From positions 14,448-78,447 of the forward strand of contig JBFWUS010000014.1 of the NCBI GenBank assembly GCA_050247155.1: a stretch of 64,000 bases of DNA. The letters run 5' to 3'. The notes below the pieces were generated by a model, which saw only the letters and a program-made list of their open reading frames with translations, did not search any database and was not told the origin of the DNA. Below, one piece after another: positions 32,969 to 42,123 of the stretch. Source of the DNA: Mesorhizobium_G sp050247155. GTDB taxonomy: Bacteria; Pseudomonadota; Alphaproteobacteria; Rhizobiales; Rhizobiaceae. Numbering within the stretch: position 1 is the stretch's first letter; the number at the start of each line of letters is the position of its first letter. The position numbers were made by a program, and so were the translations under genes.

Positions 32969-34477
32969 TCACTCCTCTTCATATGCATCCCTGAAATCGG
33001 TGCCGAGCTCGCCAAGAAAGCGCGTTTCAGCGCTCTGAGCGATTTCGCGATGGCGCTTTTGATAGAGCTCCCACAATTTCGCGCTCTTGCCGCCTGCAAG
33101 CAGCGTTCCGATGCTGGAGCTCGACTTCAACTCCTCTTCTAGCGCGGCCGGATCGAAGCGGTCGATCATGCGCCGCAGCGCGCCCTGAACGCCTCTCCAC
33201 GCACGGACGTGATGGCTGGCCAGGTCTCGGATGGAATCGGCGATAGCAGCCTCGCCGCCCAGGAAGCCCGGACTTTGCCCGCGCATCATGATTGACAGCG
33301 CGTCGTCCGCCGTTGGCATGAATTTGAGCGGGTTGACGTCCGAAGCGCCAACGACCGTTTGCGCGACCCGCGCATTGCCCTTTTCCTCGGCGCGTTTGCG
33401 CAGCAACTGCATCAACCCTTCGAGCATCAGCCGATACTCACGGCCAAACTTTTCCATCTCCGCGGCCGGGTCGCGCCGCGAAGCCGAGCCATCAAGTCCC
33501 AAGCCGCGCATGAAGGCTGCGTAAGCATCGTCGCCTTCGCCTTGCCGCGAGGCTGGCTCCGGTACTGGCAGCATCGGCGCGGGCTGAAGGCGGGGAGGCG
33601 GCACGGCACGCACCTGTTCAGGCGCGGCCAGCGGCCGCGCTACGATCTGTGGGGCAGGCCGTGCCGGCTCTGGTGCACTAGGCCGGGCATCAGCAGGGGC
33701 TTCGGCCTCGACCGGCATTTCCCACGGAGCACGAACAGCCGGTGGTGCTTGCCGGGGCGCGTCGGTCGTAGCCGAAGCCGGCGGTGGTGGGATTGGATCG
33801 AGAGGGCGTGCGGGAGGCTCACGCACGGCCTCGGACGCGTAGAAACCAAACGGATCATCCGGCCCGTCCGTGGATCTATCAGTTCCAAAAGTCTGAGGCG
33901 CGGCGGGCGTCGCCACTGGCTCCATGCTGAACGGGTCGTCGAAGGCAGGGGATTTGTGGCGGTCTGCATCGGAGGGCTCATAGGAAGCGAATGCGCTTGG
34001 CCGCGCCTTCTCGAAGGGATCTGGCAGGCCGCTGGGGCGCGGCGGGGGCTCAGCCTCTTCAGCCTGTGCCGCAAAGAAGTCGTCGTGGCCGAAGCCTGCA
34101 GCGACCCGTGAAGCGCCGGACTGGCGCGCATCGAGTGTTCCGGCCGGCCTCGGATCGGTCGCGCTGGGCATCTCGACGCCGAGGACGTAGTCGCCGAGCC
34201 TAAGTCGCATGCCGCTGCGCAACGGTGCGGAATTGCCTGTGCCCAAGGGCGATGTGGCGTCGTCGATGAAAAGGCCGCTGCTCGACGTGTCGGTGATGAC
34301 ATAGCCGCCGCCGCGTGCGCTGACCGTGCAATGGGCGCGCGAGACAAACATATCTGGATCGTCGATCTGCCAGTCGGCTTCAGCGCTGCGGCCGATCACG
34401 AGCTCGCCCTCGTCAAGGCGTGCGTGCCTGACAGTCTGGCTGCGTGGACCGTGCTCGATCGTCAAAAGCAGGCTCAT
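32969..34477 (-). CDS. tagH: FHA-domain T6SS protein TagH/Fha, core-operon copy
   Basis: 502 residues. The FHA domain (about 20-110) shows LVIGRSAEADWQI, VSRAHCTVSARGG, DTSSSGLFIDD and LRLGDYVLGVE. A Pro/Ala-rich disordered stretch of about 200 residues follows, then the type VI FHA domain (about 320-500): YAAFMRGLGLDGS, YRLMLEGLMQLLRKRAEEK, NPLKFMPTADDALSIMM, VRAWRGVQGALRRMIDRFDP, LWELYQKRHREIAQ and LGTDFRDAYEEE. Fha reads the phosphothreonine made by PpkA and recruits TssL. The start overlaps the tssG stop as ATGA. The long linker is missing from Fha-2. Confidence 0.93.
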   Translation of the reverse strand: MSLLLTIEHGPRSQTVRHARLDEGELVIGRSAEADWQIDDPDMFVSRAHCTVSARGGGYVITDTSSSGLFIDDATSPLGTGNSAPLRSGMRLRLGDYVLGVEMPSATDPRPAGTLDARQSGASRVAAGFGHDDFFAAQAEEAEPPPRPSGLPDPFEKARPSAFASYEPSDADRHKSPAFDDPFSMEPVATPAAPQTFGTDRSTDGPDDPFGFYASEAVREPPARPLDPIPPPPASATTDAPRQAPPAVRAPWEMPVEAEAPADARPSAPEPARPAPQIVARPLAAPEQVRAVPPPRLQPAPMLPVPEPASRQGEGDDAYAAFMRGLGLDGSASRRDPAAEMEKFGREYRLMLEGLMQLLRKRAEEKGNARVAQTVVGASDVNPLKFMPTADDALSIMMRGQSPGFLGGEAAIADSIRDLASHHVRAWRGVQGALRRMIDRFDPAALEEELKSSSSIGTLLAGGKSAKLWELYQKRHREIAQSAETRFLGELGTDFRDAYEEE

Positions 34478-35535
34478 GCCGCGATTCCCGCCGGTTCGGG
34501 ACGCCAGCCGACAATGGTCCGCAGGCGCATATCGTCAGCATCGTCCCTTTCTGTTGGCCGCGCAAGCCAGGCAGTACGTCCCAACTGAACGATGCCGACC
34601 TTTGGCGGTGGCACTTCGCTTGCAGCCAGGACGACCCGGAGATCGACATCGAACTGTTCGCCGATAAGATCGCGTACCGCGCGTTTCATTGCCGGCAGGC
34701 GCGCTCCGTCCCGCAGGAAAGATCTGTAAGCCTCGAAGCCCATAGGGCCGATGCGGATTTCGATTCTCCCCTGGCGGGAAAAGACGCGCGGACCGATCGT
34801 GGCGCCCCGGCCAAGGGCGGCATGAGCCTGGCCGAGACGGCTCTGCAGGCCCTTCGGAATCTCGATCCAGGTCGCGATGAACTCGTTCAACTTCACCGGT
34901 ACCCCAAACAACTCGGCGAGCAGTTGCGTCAGCTTTTCAGGACCATCCAGTTGCTGCGCCAAAGAGCCGGCCTGACGCATCTTGATCAAGTCGCTACCGG
35001 GTTCCGACGGGTTTTTGGTTCCCGGCATTCCCATGCCGCCAAGAGATTCCAGCATCGAGCGCAGGCGTCCGCCGACATTTCGCTCGACCTGGACGGCGGG
35101 GTGGGCGTCCGCCCACGCTCGATAGAAGAGCGCTATGAGGCGATGCTGGAGGATGTTGATAAAATCGACGAATGTCGTGTCGCTGGTATGCCTGGCTTCG
35201 GCGCCGGCAAACCAACGCTGGGACAGTCGATCGAGAACCCATCGGGTCAAATGCAGCGGTAGCGGGCCTTCGGGTCCAAGCAGACCGATGTTCGCGACGG
35301 TGACCCTCGCCGGTAGATTGGCATCACCAGGCTGATATTCAGCGACGTCATGCGTCGCAAAACCCAGTCTGATATGTTGCCCGAGCCGTGCTGGTTCGCG
35401 GCTTGCCGGCCCGGCATAGCCGAACAAGCCGCCGTTGCGTTCGAGCCTGCGCAGCAGCTCGAAAAAATCGTAAGCGTCATTGAGGTCCACGTCCCGCTTT
35501 AGATCAGGGGGCGATTGCCTGGCGTTATCGGCCAC
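34474..35535 (-). CDS. tssG: T6SS baseplate protein TssG
   Basis: 353 residues from a GTG preceded by AGGAGGAGGT, one of the strongest ribosome-binding sites in the window; the longer frame to 35706 lies inside tssF and is rejected. It overlaps the tssF stop by 37 bases. Family features are DAYDFFELLRRLERNGGLFGYAGPASREPARLG near the start, TVANIGLLGPEGPLPLHLTRWVLDRL, FVDFINILQHRLIALFYRAWADAHP, and RLGQAHAALGRGATIGPRVFSRQGRIEIRIGPM. TssG with two TssF forms the baseplate wedge around the VgrG hub. Confidence 0.95.
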   Translation of the reverse strand: MADNARQSPPDLKRDVDLNDAYDFFELLRRLERNGGLFGYAGPASREPARLGQHIRLGFATHDVAEYQPGDANLPARVTVANIGLLGPEGPLPLHLTRWVLDRLSQRWFAGAEARHTSDTTFVDFINILQHRLIALFYRAWADAHPAVQVERNVGGRLRSMLESLGGMGMPGTKNPSEPGSDLIKMRQAGSLAQQLDGPEKLTQLLAELFGVPVKLNEFIATWIEIPKGLQSRLGQAHAALGRGATIGPRVFSRQGRIEIRIGPMGFEAYRSFLRDGARLPAMKRAVRDLIGEQFDVDLRVVLAASEVPPPKVGIVQLGRTAWLARPTERDDADDMRLRTIVGWRPEPAGIAA

Positions 35536-37370
35536 TGCACCTCCTCCTGTTTTTGCAGCAAACGTGTCTTCGTCCGCACGAAGCCGTTTATGCCGGAATG
35601 TCTCGCGAACAGATGAGCCAGCACCGCGGAAAGCAGTAGGGAGCTGTGGCCCGCGAGTGCGGACTGGTCTATATGCAACGTGATCTCTGTTCCGCGGCCG
35701 AAACACATCGGTCCGTCAATGGGCAGCCGCTCAATAACCGGGCGCGACTCGACACGCGATATCGAGCGCACATGGCGCGCCAGACCTGGGTCGCCGCGGT
35801 CGGCGTAAAGATCCAGCAACGCATGCAGCGGCGCGTCGCCCTTGCCTTCGGCCGCCAGGCTCATAAAATTCAGTGAGAGCTGTGACACCATCCGCCACGC
35901 AAGTTCGTCGGCACGCGACTCGCCCTCGGGGCCGCTAGGCAACGCCGCTGCCATAGCCGCGCGCGGCGGCCGCAACGCGCCCATCGGCCGGATCGATTCG
36001 ACCGGGTCCCCGCTCTCCAGGGTAAGCGACGGCGTGTCGTCTAGGATGGGCAGGTCGCGGTTGGTGCACAGCGCCACGATATCGAGCCGGCTGATCGGTC
36101 GCGATGGAACTCCTTCCGGGCTCGATATCGCCAGGAAAACGTCGTCGCCGGCATAGGATGTCCGTGTCACCCCCTGACGCCGTTCGTCTTCCGTAGGTCG
36201 GCGAGGGCGTCTTTCGGTCGAATACGCCCAGCCGGAACCGCGATTCTGGCCAAGCCCGAATAGCACCGGCACATCCGCGTCCGGACCATCGAGGTCGGCG
36301 TCTTCCACCTTGGTGACGCGATAGATCTCGAAATCACGCGGCCGCGTCCTGTCCGCATGGAGCACCTGGCGAGTACGACGGCGGTCGATCTCGATGACAT
36401 TGCACTCGCGCTCGAACAGATTCACGATCGGCGTGACGAAGAGCTGAAAATCGGCGGCGCTTACATCCGCCATTTCAGGAGTTGGGCGCTTGAAGACAAA
36501 AATGATCTCAAGTCCGGCATCGGATTGGCGTACGACCGGCATCAACCCGGCGACGCGCACATAGTGAAAGCGCTCCGGCATGAGGAAATATTCGCGCAAC
36601 AAGCGATACCCTTCGAATGTCGGGCGTGTGCGCGGCAGCAGGGCTTCTGCATCCTTCACGCCGACCATTGCTGGCCGCGGCAAGGACACGAGCATGTTCG
36701 TTTTACCCTCAGGTCTGCCGAGGACTCCCACCGTCACGCCGAACAGCGTGTCAAACAAACTGGCGGCCTTCGGGCGGCCTGCGAAGCATAGGTCGAGTTC
36801 GTCCAGGCGCAACTCTTTGAGAGAACCCTTGCCGGACGGCCCGATTGTGATTCTGAGCGCCGACTCGCCCTGCACGCCGTCGAGGGGACGGATGCCTGCG
36901 GCAGCCAGCGCGCTCCGGTCCTGATAATGTCCGACCGAAGTCACAACGACGGGCCAAAGCGTAACGTCCTGCCCGGTCGTATAGGTGCTGCGCGTCGAAA
37001 GACCAGGCTGAAGGCTCGAGATCAAACGCGTCCCGCGCCTGACGAGGTAACCGGTAGGCATGGTCTGGACCTGCTGCCCGGGGGTCATGACGGCCATGCC
37101 CATGGCGGGCGCGGGCGCGACAAGATCGGGATAGAGCACCTCCAGCACGCTGCGTGTGAAACGCGACCGCTCAGCATCGACCTTGTGGCGGGTGCGCGCG
37201 GCCAGGAAAGCCACCCCGTCCAGCAGACGCTCAACATAGGGATCGGGGCAGGGCACAGTATCCAGCGACAGGTTTCGAGCTATCGAGGGATGAAGTGCCG
37301 CGAATTCGGCCGCCAGCGAGCGGATGTGGGTCAGCTCCGACTCGTAGTAGTCGAGGAAGACCCGATCCAT
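35499..37370 (-). CDS. tssF: T6SS baseplate protein TssF
   Basis: 623 residues, normal TssF length. Starts MDRVFLDYYESELTHIRSLAAEFAALHPSIARNLSLD, with PDPYVERLLDGVAFLAARTRHKVDAE and LEVLYPDLVAPAPAMG, all classic TssF N-terminal motifs. The C-terminal part has GTEITLHIDQSALAGHSSLLLSAVLAHLFARHSGINGFVRTKTRL. The start is one base after the tssE stop. The stop region contains the start and ribosome-binding site of tssG, so translation of the two wedge proteins is linked, in keeping with their TssF2-TssG complex. Confidence 0.96.
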   Translation of the reverse strand: MDRVFLDYYESELTHIRSLAAEFAALHPSIARNLSLDTVPCPDPYVERLLDGVAFLAARTRHKVDAERSRFTRSVLEVLYPDLVAPAPAMGMAVMTPGQQVQTMPTGYLVRRGTRLISSLQPGLSTRSTYTTGQDVTLWPVVVTSVGHYQDRSALAAAGIRPLDGVQGESALRITIGPSGKGSLKELRLDELDLCFAGRPKAASLFDTLFGVTVGVLGRPEGKTNMLVSLPRPAMVGVKDAEALLPRTRPTFEGYRLLREYFLMPERFHYVRVAGLMPVVRQSDAGLEIIFVFKRPTPEMADVSAADFQLFVTPIVNLFERECNVIEIDRRRTRQVLHADRTRPRDFEIYRVTKVEDADLDGPDADVPVLFGLGQNRGSGWAYSTERRPRRPTEDERRQGVTRTSYAGDDVFLAISSPEGVPSRPISRLDIVALCTNRDLPILDDTPSLTLESGDPVESIRPMGALRPPRAAMAAALPSGPEGESRADELAWRMVSQLSLNFMSLAAEGKGDAPLHALLDLYADRGDPGLARHVRSISRVESRPVIERLPIDGPMCFGRGTEITLHIDQSALAGHSSLLLSAVLAHLFARHSGINGFVRTKTRLLQKQEEVQWPITPGNRPLI

Positions 37371-37371
37371 C

Positions 37372-38082
37372 TCAGGCCTCCGTCATCTCGGTGCGGGCAA
37401 ATCCATTGTCGAGATTGATCATCGTACGCAGCTTCAGCCGTTCGGGCGTGGGCGTCATGATCAACATCGCATCGATGTCGATCCTCAGTCCCTGTGTCTT
37501 GTCGCCAAGGGTCACGTTTACCTTCGTGCCGCTCTCTTTGAGGCGCGGTTCGAACGTGGCGAGAACCTGCTTGATTTCACGGGCCAGCGTCTCGCGGTCG
37601 AAGTCGCGCACGGACCGGCCGGAGAATGAGGGTACGCCATAGTTGATGACGCTGCGGCGGACTTCCGGGAAGTCTTCGAGATCCAGTTGCGAAGTCAGGC
37701 CGACTTCTCGCTCCTGGTCTGACAGCAACGGAAACGCTTCGAAACGCTCGGTGTTGAACAGAGCCTCGATATCACGCCGCACCGCCTCGCGAAGCACCCG
37801 GGCGGACACGACGATGCCGCGGCTTTCGAGCTCCGCGCGGTTGCGGACCTGAAAGCCCAGTCGCTGCAACCTTTGCCTTTGCTCAGGGGTCAGCGCCTGG
37901 TCCGAGGCAATGCTGGGGGCTCCGGCAGCCAGCAATTCCTCCAGCCGTTCGGCGCCGAGCTCATCGCTCAGCGCCTTCCGCAAGCCGTCGATCTCCGACG
38001 CAAGCCCGGGCAAATCGTTGATGAGACGGTCCCACAACGAAGGTTGCACGGCCTCACGTTTTGCGCGCGCGACCGTCTTCAT
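37372..38082 (-). CDS. tssE: T6SS baseplate protein TssE (gp25-like), with N-terminal extension
   Basis: 236 residues, longer than the roughly 140-170 usual for TssE. The gp25-like lysozyme-fold domain occupies about 95-235: LREAVRRDIEALFNTERFEAF, VRRSVINYGVPSFSGRSVRDFDRETLAREIKQVLATFEPRL and DIDAMLIM. Before it lie an opening helix common to TssE (QPSLWDRLINDLP) and an additional charged stretch of about 60 residues (QRQRLQRLGFQVRNRAELESRG). TssE sits in the baseplate and starts sheath polymerisation through contact with TssB/C. The gene is 31 bases after hcp. Confidence 0.93.
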   Translation of the reverse strand: MKTVARAKREAVQPSLWDRLINDLPGLASEIDGLRKALSDELGAERLEELLAAGAPSIASDQALTPEQRQRLQRLGFQVRNRAELESRGIVVSARVLREAVRRDIEALFNTERFEAFPLLSDQEREVGLTSQLDLEDFPEVRRSVINYGVPSFSGRSVRDFDRETLAREIKQVLATFEPRLKESGTKVNVTLGDKTQGLRIDIDAMLIMTPTPERLKLRTMINLDNGFARTEMTEA

Positions 38083-38113
38083 GGCTCACTTCGCGACAGA
38101 CGACACGGACGTG

Positions 38114-38578
38114 TCATTTGCCCACGGCGACGTCGATCTTGTACTCGTGCTTGTCGTCATACTTGAATTCGATCGTCTTGTAGGCAAAGCCGACGCGCTC
38201 TTCGATGACATCCGGTTCGTCTTCACTGGCGCGCATTTCATAGGTCACTACGGATGCGTCAGTGAGCGTCACGACGAGATAATCGGCGGTTTCGCCGGCA
38301 ATCGTGCGGCGGGCCGAGAACACAACCTCGTCGAGTTCCTTGTTCTCGAACAACGCCTGCTTGAGATAGGGTGACGCCATGTCATAGTGCTTGGCAACCT
38401 CGAACATGCCGGCCGCGACACGGCCACGGCGCGCCAACGAGTTGGGGTCGTGCGGCGCGACCATTTTGTAGAAGACCTTGAAGACCTCGATTTCTTCCTC
38501 GTGGCCGTCGCGCGTGCTGGGACCGGGAATATCGGGAACCTTCAAGAAGCCATCAAGGCGAATATTCGCGTCGGGCAT
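38114..38578 (-). CDS. hcp: T6SS tube protein Hcp (TssD)
   Basis: 154 residues from the ATG preceded by GGAG at six bases; an ATG four codons earlier has its Shine-Dalgarno too close. The sequence follows the Hcp1 family: ANIRLDGFLKVPDIPGPSTRDGHEEEIEVFKVFYKMVAPHD, then SPYLKQALFENKELDEVVF, TIAGETADYLVVTLTDASVVTYEM, ERVGFAYKTIEFKY. Hcp hexamers stack into the tube that is fired, and also carry small effectors in the lumen. No toxin extension is present. It lies between tssC and tssE, 25 bases after tssC. Confidence 0.95.
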   Translation of the reverse strand: MPDANIRLDGFLKVPDIPGPSTRDGHEEEIEVFKVFYKMVAPHDPNSLARRGRVAAGMFEVAKHYDMASPYLKQALFENKELDEVVFSARRTIAGETADYLVVTLTDASVVTYEMRASEDEPDVIEERVGFAYKTIEFKYDDKHEYKIDVAVGK

Positions 38579-38603
38579 GGTCTGCTCCATTCCTCTCGAT
38601 CAG

Positions 38604-40112
38604 TTATTGTTTGACTGACGGCAGCTCCGAGACAAGCCGGAGCGATGCGTTGATGCCTTCCAATTGGTAATGCGGCCGTAGATAAAAGCGGGCGTTGTAG
38701 TAGCCCGGGCGGCCCTCGACGCTGTCGACTTGTACTTCGGCTGCAGCGAGGGGACGTTTTGCCCGCGCCTTGTCGTCGGCGAAGGCGGGATTGGCCAAAA
38801 CGTAGCGGTTGATCCATTCCGTCAGCCAGATCTGCATGTCGGCGCGCTCCTTGAACGAGCCGACCTTGTCGCGTGCGATCGCTTTCAAGTAGTGCGCGAA
38901 GCGCGAGACCGGGAACAGATAAGGCAGGTTGGCGCTCAGCCGTTCGTTCGCCTGCGCGTCAGGGTCGACGAGACGCCCTGCGCGCGTCTCGTCGTCCTGA
39001 AGCGAGTGCGCGCCGATAAAGGCGGCAATGTCCGTGTTCTTGCGGTGCAGGATGGGCATCAACCCGAGCTTGGCCAGTTCGGCCTCGCGGCGGTCGTCGA
39101 TCGCGACTTCCGTCGGACATTTCATGGCGATCGACCCGTCATCCGTCGGGAAGGAATGCACCGGCAGATTGATCACAGAACCGCCGTTCTCGACGCCGCG
39201 GATCTGCGAGCCCCACGCGAACAATTTGTGGCTGCGGTTGATGTTCACGCCCATCGGGAAGGCCGCATTCATCCAGATATATTTGTTGTGGTCCTTCTCG
39301 ACCTCTTCCTCAAAGGCAAAGCCTTTGACCGGCACGGTCTCCGCCCCATAGGGCAGGCGGGCAAGCACACGCGGCATTGCCAGACCGATGTAGCGGGCAT
39401 CTTCGCTTTCGCGCAGCGATTGCCAGGATGCGTAGGCCGGATTGTTGACGATCATCGCCAGGTCTTGTGGGTTTGGCAGCTCCTGCCAGGAATCCATGCG
39501 GAAGAGGCGCGGCGAGGCGCCGGCGATGAACGGCGTATGCGCCGAAGCGCAGATACCCGAAATGTTGCGCAGTAGGCCGACATCCCGCGGATGGTTGGAG
39601 AATTCGTAGGCGCCGATCAGGCAGCCATAGGGCGCGCCGCCGAACTGCGAATATTCCTCCGTATAAACTTTGCGGAAGATCGGGCTCTGGTCCCACATCT
39701 GCCCTTCGTAGTCTTCCAAGGTGTCCGCAAGCTCGTCCTTGGTGACGTTCATCACCCGGATTTTCAGCTTGGTATCGGTCTCGGTGTTGTTGACCAGGTA
39801 CCAGAGCCCACGCCATGTGCCCTCCATCTGCCGCACTTCCGGGCAATGCAGGATTTCGTTCATCTGCTTGCTGACGATCTTGTCGATGCCCGCGATCAGC
39901 GATTTGATCGACTTGATCGCATTGGACGAGATCGTCGTGGCCTCCGAGCGCGCTTGCGCCGCCACGGCGAGATTGCGCACGAGCTGCTGCAGGCGCTCGC
40001 TATCGTCCTTCTTGACCTTGAAATCCTTCTCCAGCAGTTCGCTGAATTCGTCTAGATTGACACCTTCGGCGCCAGCTTCGGCGACTGCTGCTGCCTTTTC
40101 CTGCTCTGCCAT
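38604..40112 (-). CDS. tssC: T6SS contractile sheath large subunit TssC
   Basis: 502 residues. Unambiguous TssC/VipB motifs include CPEVRQMEGTWRGLWYLVNNTETDTKLKIRVMNVTKDEL, FGGAPYGCLIGAYEFSNHPRDVGLLRNISGICASAHTPFIAG, YIGLAMPRVLARLPYG and FKERADMQIWLTEWINRYV. The C-terminal ending YQLEGINASLRLVSELP is typical. With TssB it builds the sheath whose contraction drives the Hcp tube. It starts 11 bases after tssB, the standard order. Confidence 0.97.
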   Translation of the reverse strand: MAEQEKAAAVAEAGAEGVNLDEFSELLEKDFKVKKDDSERLQQLVRNLAVAAQARSEATTISSNAIKSIKSLIAGIDKIVSKQMNEILHCPEVRQMEGTWRGLWYLVNNTETDTKLKIRVMNVTKDELADTLEDYEGQMWDQSPIFRKVYTEEYSQFGGAPYGCLIGAYEFSNHPRDVGLLRNISGICASAHTPFIAGASPRLFRMDSWQELPNPQDLAMIVNNPAYASWQSLRESEDARYIGLAMPRVLARLPYGAETVPVKGFAFEEEVEKDHNKYIWMNAAFPMGVNINRSHKLFAWGSQIRGVENGGSVINLPVHSFPTDDGSIAMKCPTEVAIDDRREAELAKLGLMPILHRKNTDIAAFIGAHSLQDDETRAGRLVDPDAQANERLSANLPYLFPVSRFAHYLKAIARDKVGSFKERADMQIWLTEWINRYVLANPAFADDKARAKRPLAAAEVQVDSVEGRPGYYNARFYLRPHYQLEGINASLRLVSELPSVKQ

Positions 40113-40123
40113 CTGTCGGTTCC

Positions 40124-40657
40124 TTACTCTTTGTCGCCGTCATTGACCGCCTGACCGGCAATCTGGGCCAGCAGCGCATCGTTGTTGAGAAGTTTGGCGA
40201 TGCGCTTTTCCGCATCGATGCGGCCGTCCATGAAGCCGAGCAATTCTTCGAGCTGCTTGCGCATCTTCATCATCTCGGCGAGTTGAGGCACCTGCATGGC
40301 GATCTTGTCGGGCGTGAAGTCGCCCATCGAGGAGAAGGTGAGATCGACGAACATCTCCTCGTCTTTCTCTTCGCCTTCGATCTGCGGCAGGGTGTTCTTG
40401 ACTCGCGCCTTCACGCGCGGTCCCATCGCCTCCATGAATTTCGGGAACCGGTTGGCGTCGGTTTCGACGAACTCGCGCTCCTGAATGGTCTTGCGCGCCT
40501 CGCGCGTTTCCGAAGCGCCGGCGAGATCGCCCATGACGCCCATCACGAAAGGCAGCTCGATCGTCGTCGGGCTACCGTAGGTCTCGACATCGTAGGCGAT
40601 CTGCACGCGGGGCGCGCGGTTCCGCTCGATGACCTTGGCTTTGCTCTCTGCCGGCAT
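40124..40657 (-). CDS. tssB: T6SS contractile sheath small subunit TssB
   Basis: 177 residues, normal for TssB/VipA. Motifs: RNRAPRVQIAYDVETYGSPTTIELPFVMGVMGDLAG at the start, KTIQEREFVETDANRFPKFMEAMGPRV, and LTFSSMGDFTPDKIAMQVPQLAEMMKMRKQLEELLGFMDGRIDAEKRIAKLL. The C-terminal helix is the ClpV-accessible region in the sheath. It forms the sheath protomer with TssC. It starts two bases after the tssA stop. Confidence 0.97.
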   Translation of the reverse strand: MPAESKAKVIERNRAPRVQIAYDVETYGSPTTIELPFVMGVMGDLAGASETREARKTIQEREFVETDANRFPKFMEAMGPRVKARVKNTLPQIEGEEKDEEMFVDLTFSSMGDFTPDKIAMQVPQLAEMMKMRKQLEELLGFMDGRIDAEKRIAKLLNNDALLAQIAGQAVNDGDKE

Positions 40658-40659
40658 GA

Positions 40660-41820
40660 CTAGGACCTTTCATCCTTCTGCGGTGCCTTCTTCCCATCCG
40701 GGATGCCGGCCAGCAGCCGGAACTCCTTCAGGCCGGAAGGCGCCAGATCTTCCATCAACTCGACGAAATCCATGTGAACCATCTTGCGCACACGCCGCGC
40801 CAGATGCGGGATCGGGCTCGACGGCTCCGTCCGGTCATAAAAGGCCACGACAAGATCGAGGCATTTCACCACCTCGTCGCGTGAATTGATCTTGTCGGGC
40901 AGGCCCACCGAACTGACGAAGGTGCTCACCGAGGGCGCATGCCCATTGACGAGCGGAGTTGGCGTTGCGGTCGCCGCATCTTCTTGAGCGATGACTTCAC
41001 CAGGCTGGACGGTTTGCGCCCGTTCGAGTGTCGCAACGGCCCGATCGAGAAAGCGCTTGAGGTCGGGAGCCTGCGGGCCGCTCGATTCGAGTTTTGCGTT
41101 CATCGCATCGTCCAGCAGGGCGAGTGCCGCTATCGCGTCGCGCGCGGAATCTTGCAGGGCCGACATCGCGCCAGCGGCCTTATCTGCGTGTGCTGCGCAG
41201 GAGGCGCGCACGCGCATGACCAACTGGCCATGTTTCTCCAACAGCGCGGCCTGCTCCTTGGCGCTAAGGCCTTTGGACGCCTCCAGCAAGACGGTCCGGT
41301 CATCCAGAGTTCCGAACTCAAGGTCGCGTCCGGTCACCGGCGGATTGGGGCGCTCTTCAAAAAACGCCTTCTGGCGCAGGTCGGCTAGCAGCCCCTCGAC
41401 GTTCTGCAGGTCGACCAGGGCGTTGATGCGCCGCAATGCGGCTTCACGTGGTGGCGCATTCCTTCGTAGCGAAGGATGCACGGTCTCCCAGTGCTCTTCG
41501 ATCGTCTGTCGGATCAGCGTCAAGCCCTGCGCCAGCCCAGCAAAACCGCTTTCGTTGGTCAGCGCACGGGTCACCAAAACGATCAACCGCAAATCTCGGC
41601 CATGACCACGCAACTCTTCAGCCTTGCCGAGGATCGCGCCCCAGTCCGCCGGGATGACAACCTCCGATGTCGGTTTGTTTCGCTCGTCGTAGGTGACCTT
41701 GGTCTGCGGTTCGACCAGCCGTTCGATTTCATGAAATCTTGGATCGTTGCGCAAATCCTCGCCCGACGGATTTTCGCCGTCCAACGGGCTGAGCCAGAGC
41801 GCGAGATCGATCAAGTCCAA
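40660..41820 (-). CDS. tssA: T6SS cap/assembly protein TssA
   Basis: 386 residues. The ImpA N-terminal domain (about 1-130) is clear: WLSPLDGENPSGEDLRNDPRFHEIERLVEPQ, VVIPADWGAILGKAEELRGHGRDLRLIVLVTRALTNESGFAGLAQGLTLIRQTIEEHWETVHP. The C-terminal segment LDLVVAFYDRTEPSSPIPHLARRVRKMVHMDFVELMEDLAPSGLKEF is the short-type TssA ending. The start is a TTG at 41820, or the TTG two codons on, which is better spaced from AGGGGG. TssA organises baseplate and sheath growth. It is first in the core operon and divergent from clpV. Confidence 0.94.
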   Translation of the reverse strand: MDLIDLALWLSPLDGENPSGEDLRNDPRFHEIERLVEPQTKVTYDERNKPTSEVVIPADWGAILGKAEELRGHGRDLRLIVLVTRALTNESGFAGLAQGLTLIRQTIEEHWETVHPSLRRNAPPREAALRRINALVDLQNVEGLLADLRQKAFFEERPNPPVTGRDLEFGTLDDRTVLLEASKGLSAKEQAALLEKHGQLVMRVRASCAAHADKAAGAMSALQDSARDAIAALALLDDAMNAKLESSGPQAPDLKRFLDRAVATLERAQTVQPGEVIAQEDAATATPTPLVNGHAPSVSTFVSSVGLPDKINSRDEVVKCLDLVVAFYDRTEPSSPIPHLARRVRKMVHMDFVELMEDLAPSGLKEFRLLAGIPDGKKAPQKDERS

Positions 41821-42123
41821 ACCCCCTGCGGCTGGCCTTCGGGCCTCAATACCTCAGACCCAATTACATATTGCTAATTCACCACAGTATCGGGCATGGT
41901 ACCACAAGAACAGTCATCTTGAAACAGACGAAAAGAGTACTCCAATTAATCGGGCTGTCCATACTCCCTCCCGGGGAGCTGAGCAAAATTGACTTCCCGA
42001 TGGTTAGTGGCCGGTGTCCTGGTTTTTGGATCGCCGCGGTCGAAGGGCGTCGGTGCATAACCCTTTTTGAATGCAGCGTTGTGTGGCAGTCTGACTATTC
42101 GCGATCCGGCAGGAGTGGGTTCC
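41821..42123. promoter_or_regulatory. Divergent promoter region between tssA and tssH/clpV
   Basis: About 300 bases separate the two divergent T6SS units. The left part (about 41860-41990) is clearly more AT-rich than its surroundings, as expected for promoters. I do not see a convincing sigma-70 pair or the GG-N10-GC core of a sigma-54 promoter, nor a clear operator. The functional content is inferred only from gene orientation. Confidence 0.5.
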
